Below, piece after piece: positions 12,643 to 14,003 of a stretch of DNA of 14,003 nucleotides. Origin of the DNA: Bacteroidota bacterium (GTDB lineage: Bacteria; Bacteroidota; Ignavibacteria; T3Sed10-11); assembly GCA_007128495.1 (NCBI GenBank), contig SKXH01000010.1, positions 1-14,003 on the forward strand, in the 5' to 3' direction. Both the position numbers and the translations under genes were made by a program. Position 1 is the stretch's first letter, and every line of letters starts with the position of its first letter. The notes beneath the pieces were generated by a model, which saw only the letters and a program-made list of their open reading frames with translations, had not been told where the DNA came from and searched no databases.

Positions 12643-14003
12643 ATGAAGACTAAAGGTGAAAAAATTCTTATAACAGATGATGAAGCCGGATTGCGGGAAT
12701 CGCTCAGAGATTTATTGACTATAGAGGGATATGACGTAACGGTTACCACAAACGGTGTAGAAGCAATAAACAAACTACAAACGGATCAGTTTGATGTAGC
12801 ATTGCTCGATATTAAAATGCCGAAAATCGATGGCTTCGAGGTGCTGCGATATATTCAACAAAACTGTCCCTTTACGCAGCCCATAATGCTTACCGGACTC
12901 GTTGAAATCAAGTTGGCGGTAGAAGCTATCCAGCTTGGTGCGTACGATTACATTACGAAACCGTATTCTTCTGACGATCTTCTGAAAGTTATTCGCCGCG
13001 CGATCGAGCGAAAAAATTTAATGATGCAAAACGAGGTGATGAAGACGGAGCTGCAGCGGCTTGCTGGATCGACGGAGATCATCGGCGAATCGGATAGTTT
13101 CAAAAAAATATTACGGCTTGCAGCTAAGATAGCGCCGACAGAATCGAGCGTGTTGATACGCGGTCAAAGCGGAACCGGAAAAGAACTTGTAGCGAAATTC
13201 ATTTATAAAAATAGTTTGCGTGACGATAAGCCGTTTGTTGCATTGAACTGTGCATCGATCTCGGATACATTAATCGAGAGCGAGTTGTTCGGCCATGAGA
13301 AAGGCGCCTTTACCGATGCGGTAAAACAAAAACAGGGGTTGGTCGAGATAGCCAACGGCGGCACATTGTTCCTCGATGAAGTCGGCGACATTAGTATGGC
13401 AATTCAACCCAAGATACTTCGCTTTATACAGGAGGGTGAATACCGCCGGGTCGGCGGCAATACGGTCTTGCACTCCGATGTTCGAATCATATCAGCGACC
13501 AACAAACGGCTTGAGAACGAAGTTGCTTCCGGGAAGTTCCGCGAGGATTTATTGTACCGGCTTAACGTTATAACGCTTGAACTACCGCCGTTAAAAGAAC
13601 GCAAAGATGATATCCCGCGGCTTGCACAATGGTTTATCCAGAAAAAAATGAAAACGCGTGTCGAGAAAACATTATCATCCGATGCGATCGATATGTTGAT
13701 GCGGTACGACTGGCCGGGCAATGTTCGGGAGCTTGAGAATGTTATAGAGCGGGCCGCGATCCTGTCGCAGGGCGATGTTATCGAGGCAAAAGACCTTGCA
13801 TTGCCGAGCAGAACGACGGCAATGGCAGGCACAAATGCGGGCGATAACAGCAGTGTCGGTACACTTACCTCCATGAAAGAAGTAGAGCGGGAACATTATC
13901 AGAAAGTGCTTAACACTTTGAACTGGAATAAAAGCCAGGCGGCAAAAGTGCTCGATGTGAGTTTGAAAACGTTGTATACAAAGATACAGCAGTTTCAGTT
14001 GAA
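12643..14003 (+). CDS. NtrC-type sigma-54-dependent response regulator (3' end outside window)
   Basis: The frame is open from ATG 12643 to the right edge, giving 453 complete codons. Residues 1-~122 are a receiver domain with acidic pair D12-D13, phosphoacceptor D56 (LLDIKMP), T84 and K106 (ITKPYS). The AAA+ domain follows: Walker A GQSGTGKE (174-181), sigma-54 contact loop GAFTDA (221-226) in place of the usual GAFTGA, Walker B GGTLFLDE (239-246), and the FREDLLYRLNV and WPGNVRELENV motifs. The C-terminus carries a Fis-type helix-turn-helix (NKSQAAKVLDVSLKTLYTKI) that is cut only a few residues short of normal length. It should activate sigma-54 promoters on phosphorylation. No partner histidine kinase is in view; it may lie to the right. 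There is no clear ribosome binding site. Targets cannot be told. Confidence 0.95.
   Translation, partial: MKTKGEKILITDDEAGLRESLRDLLTIEGYDVTVTTNGVEAINKLQTDQFDVALLDIKMPKIDGFEVLRYIQQNCPFTQPIMLTGLVEIKLAVEAIQLGAYDYITKPYSSDDLLKVIRRAIERKNLMMQNEVMKTELQRLAGSTEIIGESDSFKKILRLAAKIAPTESSVLIRGQSGTGKELVAKFIYKNSLRDDKPFVALNCASISDTLIESELFGHEKGAFTDAVKQKQGLVEIANGGTLFLDEVGDISMAIQPKILRFIQEGEYRRVGGNTVLHSDVRIISATNKRLENEVASGKFREDLLYRLNVITLELPPLKERKDDIPRLAQWFIQKKMKTRVEKTLSSDAIDMLMRYDWPGNVRELENVIERAAILSQGDVIEAKDLALPSRTTAMAGTNAGDNSSVGTLTSMKEVEREHYQKVLNTLNWNKSQAAKVLDVSLKTLYTKIQQFQL

Noticed and set aside
12609..12653. 14-codon frame overlapping the response-regulator start
   Set aside because: Superficially like the Crp/Fnr leader, but it has no ribosome binding site and lies in A/T-rich DNA where such frames arise by chance.
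1..14003. CRISPR arrays, insertion sequences, prophage or toxin-antitoxin modules
   Set aside because: No spaced repeat array, transposase, integrase or terminal inverted repeats were found; the gene content looks like ordinary core and envelope genes.

Overview
The window reads as chromosomal core and envelope gene content from a Gram-negative bacterium of the Bacteroidota/FCB (Fibrobacteres-Chlorobi-Bacteroidetes and allied) assemblage. Three things point there: a secreted double beta-propeller protein with a C-terminal domain of the type IX secretion (T9SS) sorting type, a DUF3276/PUR-domain nucleic-acid-binding protein, and a metallopeptidase/TolB-propeller/Omp85 fusion protein. Base composition is balanced and similar across genes. 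I saw no insertion sequence, phage gene, CRISPR array, tRNA or rRNA. The lineage is an inference; no marker gene here fixes the genus.

Layout, left to right. (1) 2-382: the 3' end of a gene entering from the left edge, with a subtilisin-propeptide-like C-terminal domain. (2) 456-4406: a tight two-gene outer-membrane unit: a 936-residue protein combining a zinc-peptidase-like domain, TolB-type propeller and Omp85-like barrel, then directly (TAA|ATG) a BamB-like eight-bladed PQQ-propeller lipoprotein. (3) 4456-5976: two tandem Crp/Fnr-type regulators of identical length (226 aa, about 69% identical), separated by a 159-base control region that holds a candidate promoter, a palindrome and a 14-codon leader reading frame. 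(4) 5994-9718: closely spaced genes downstream of the second regulator: a PHP-domain phosphoesterase, lumazine synthase (ribH) and a PorZ-like protein. (5) 9822-10233: a PUR-domain protein with a TTG start and very strong purine-rich ribosome binding site, followed by a compact three-way-junction RNA fold and a strong intrinsic terminator. (6) Minus strand, 12491-10255: urocanate hydratase (hutU), then a small charged helical protein translationally coupled (ATGA overlap) to a DUF971 protein. (7) 12643 to the right edge: an NtrC-type response regulator missing only its last residues.

Working together: the strongest functional theme is outer-membrane biogenesis and secretion. It is represented by the Omp85-like fusion, the BamB-like lipoprotein and the PorZ-like protein. 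The tandem Crp/Fnr proteins are probably local or global transcription factors, and the second likely shares a transcript with php-ribH-porZ. The least explained items are the fusion protein/BamB-like pair, the leader region of the second Crp/Fnr gene, and the structured RNA segment at 10121-10190.
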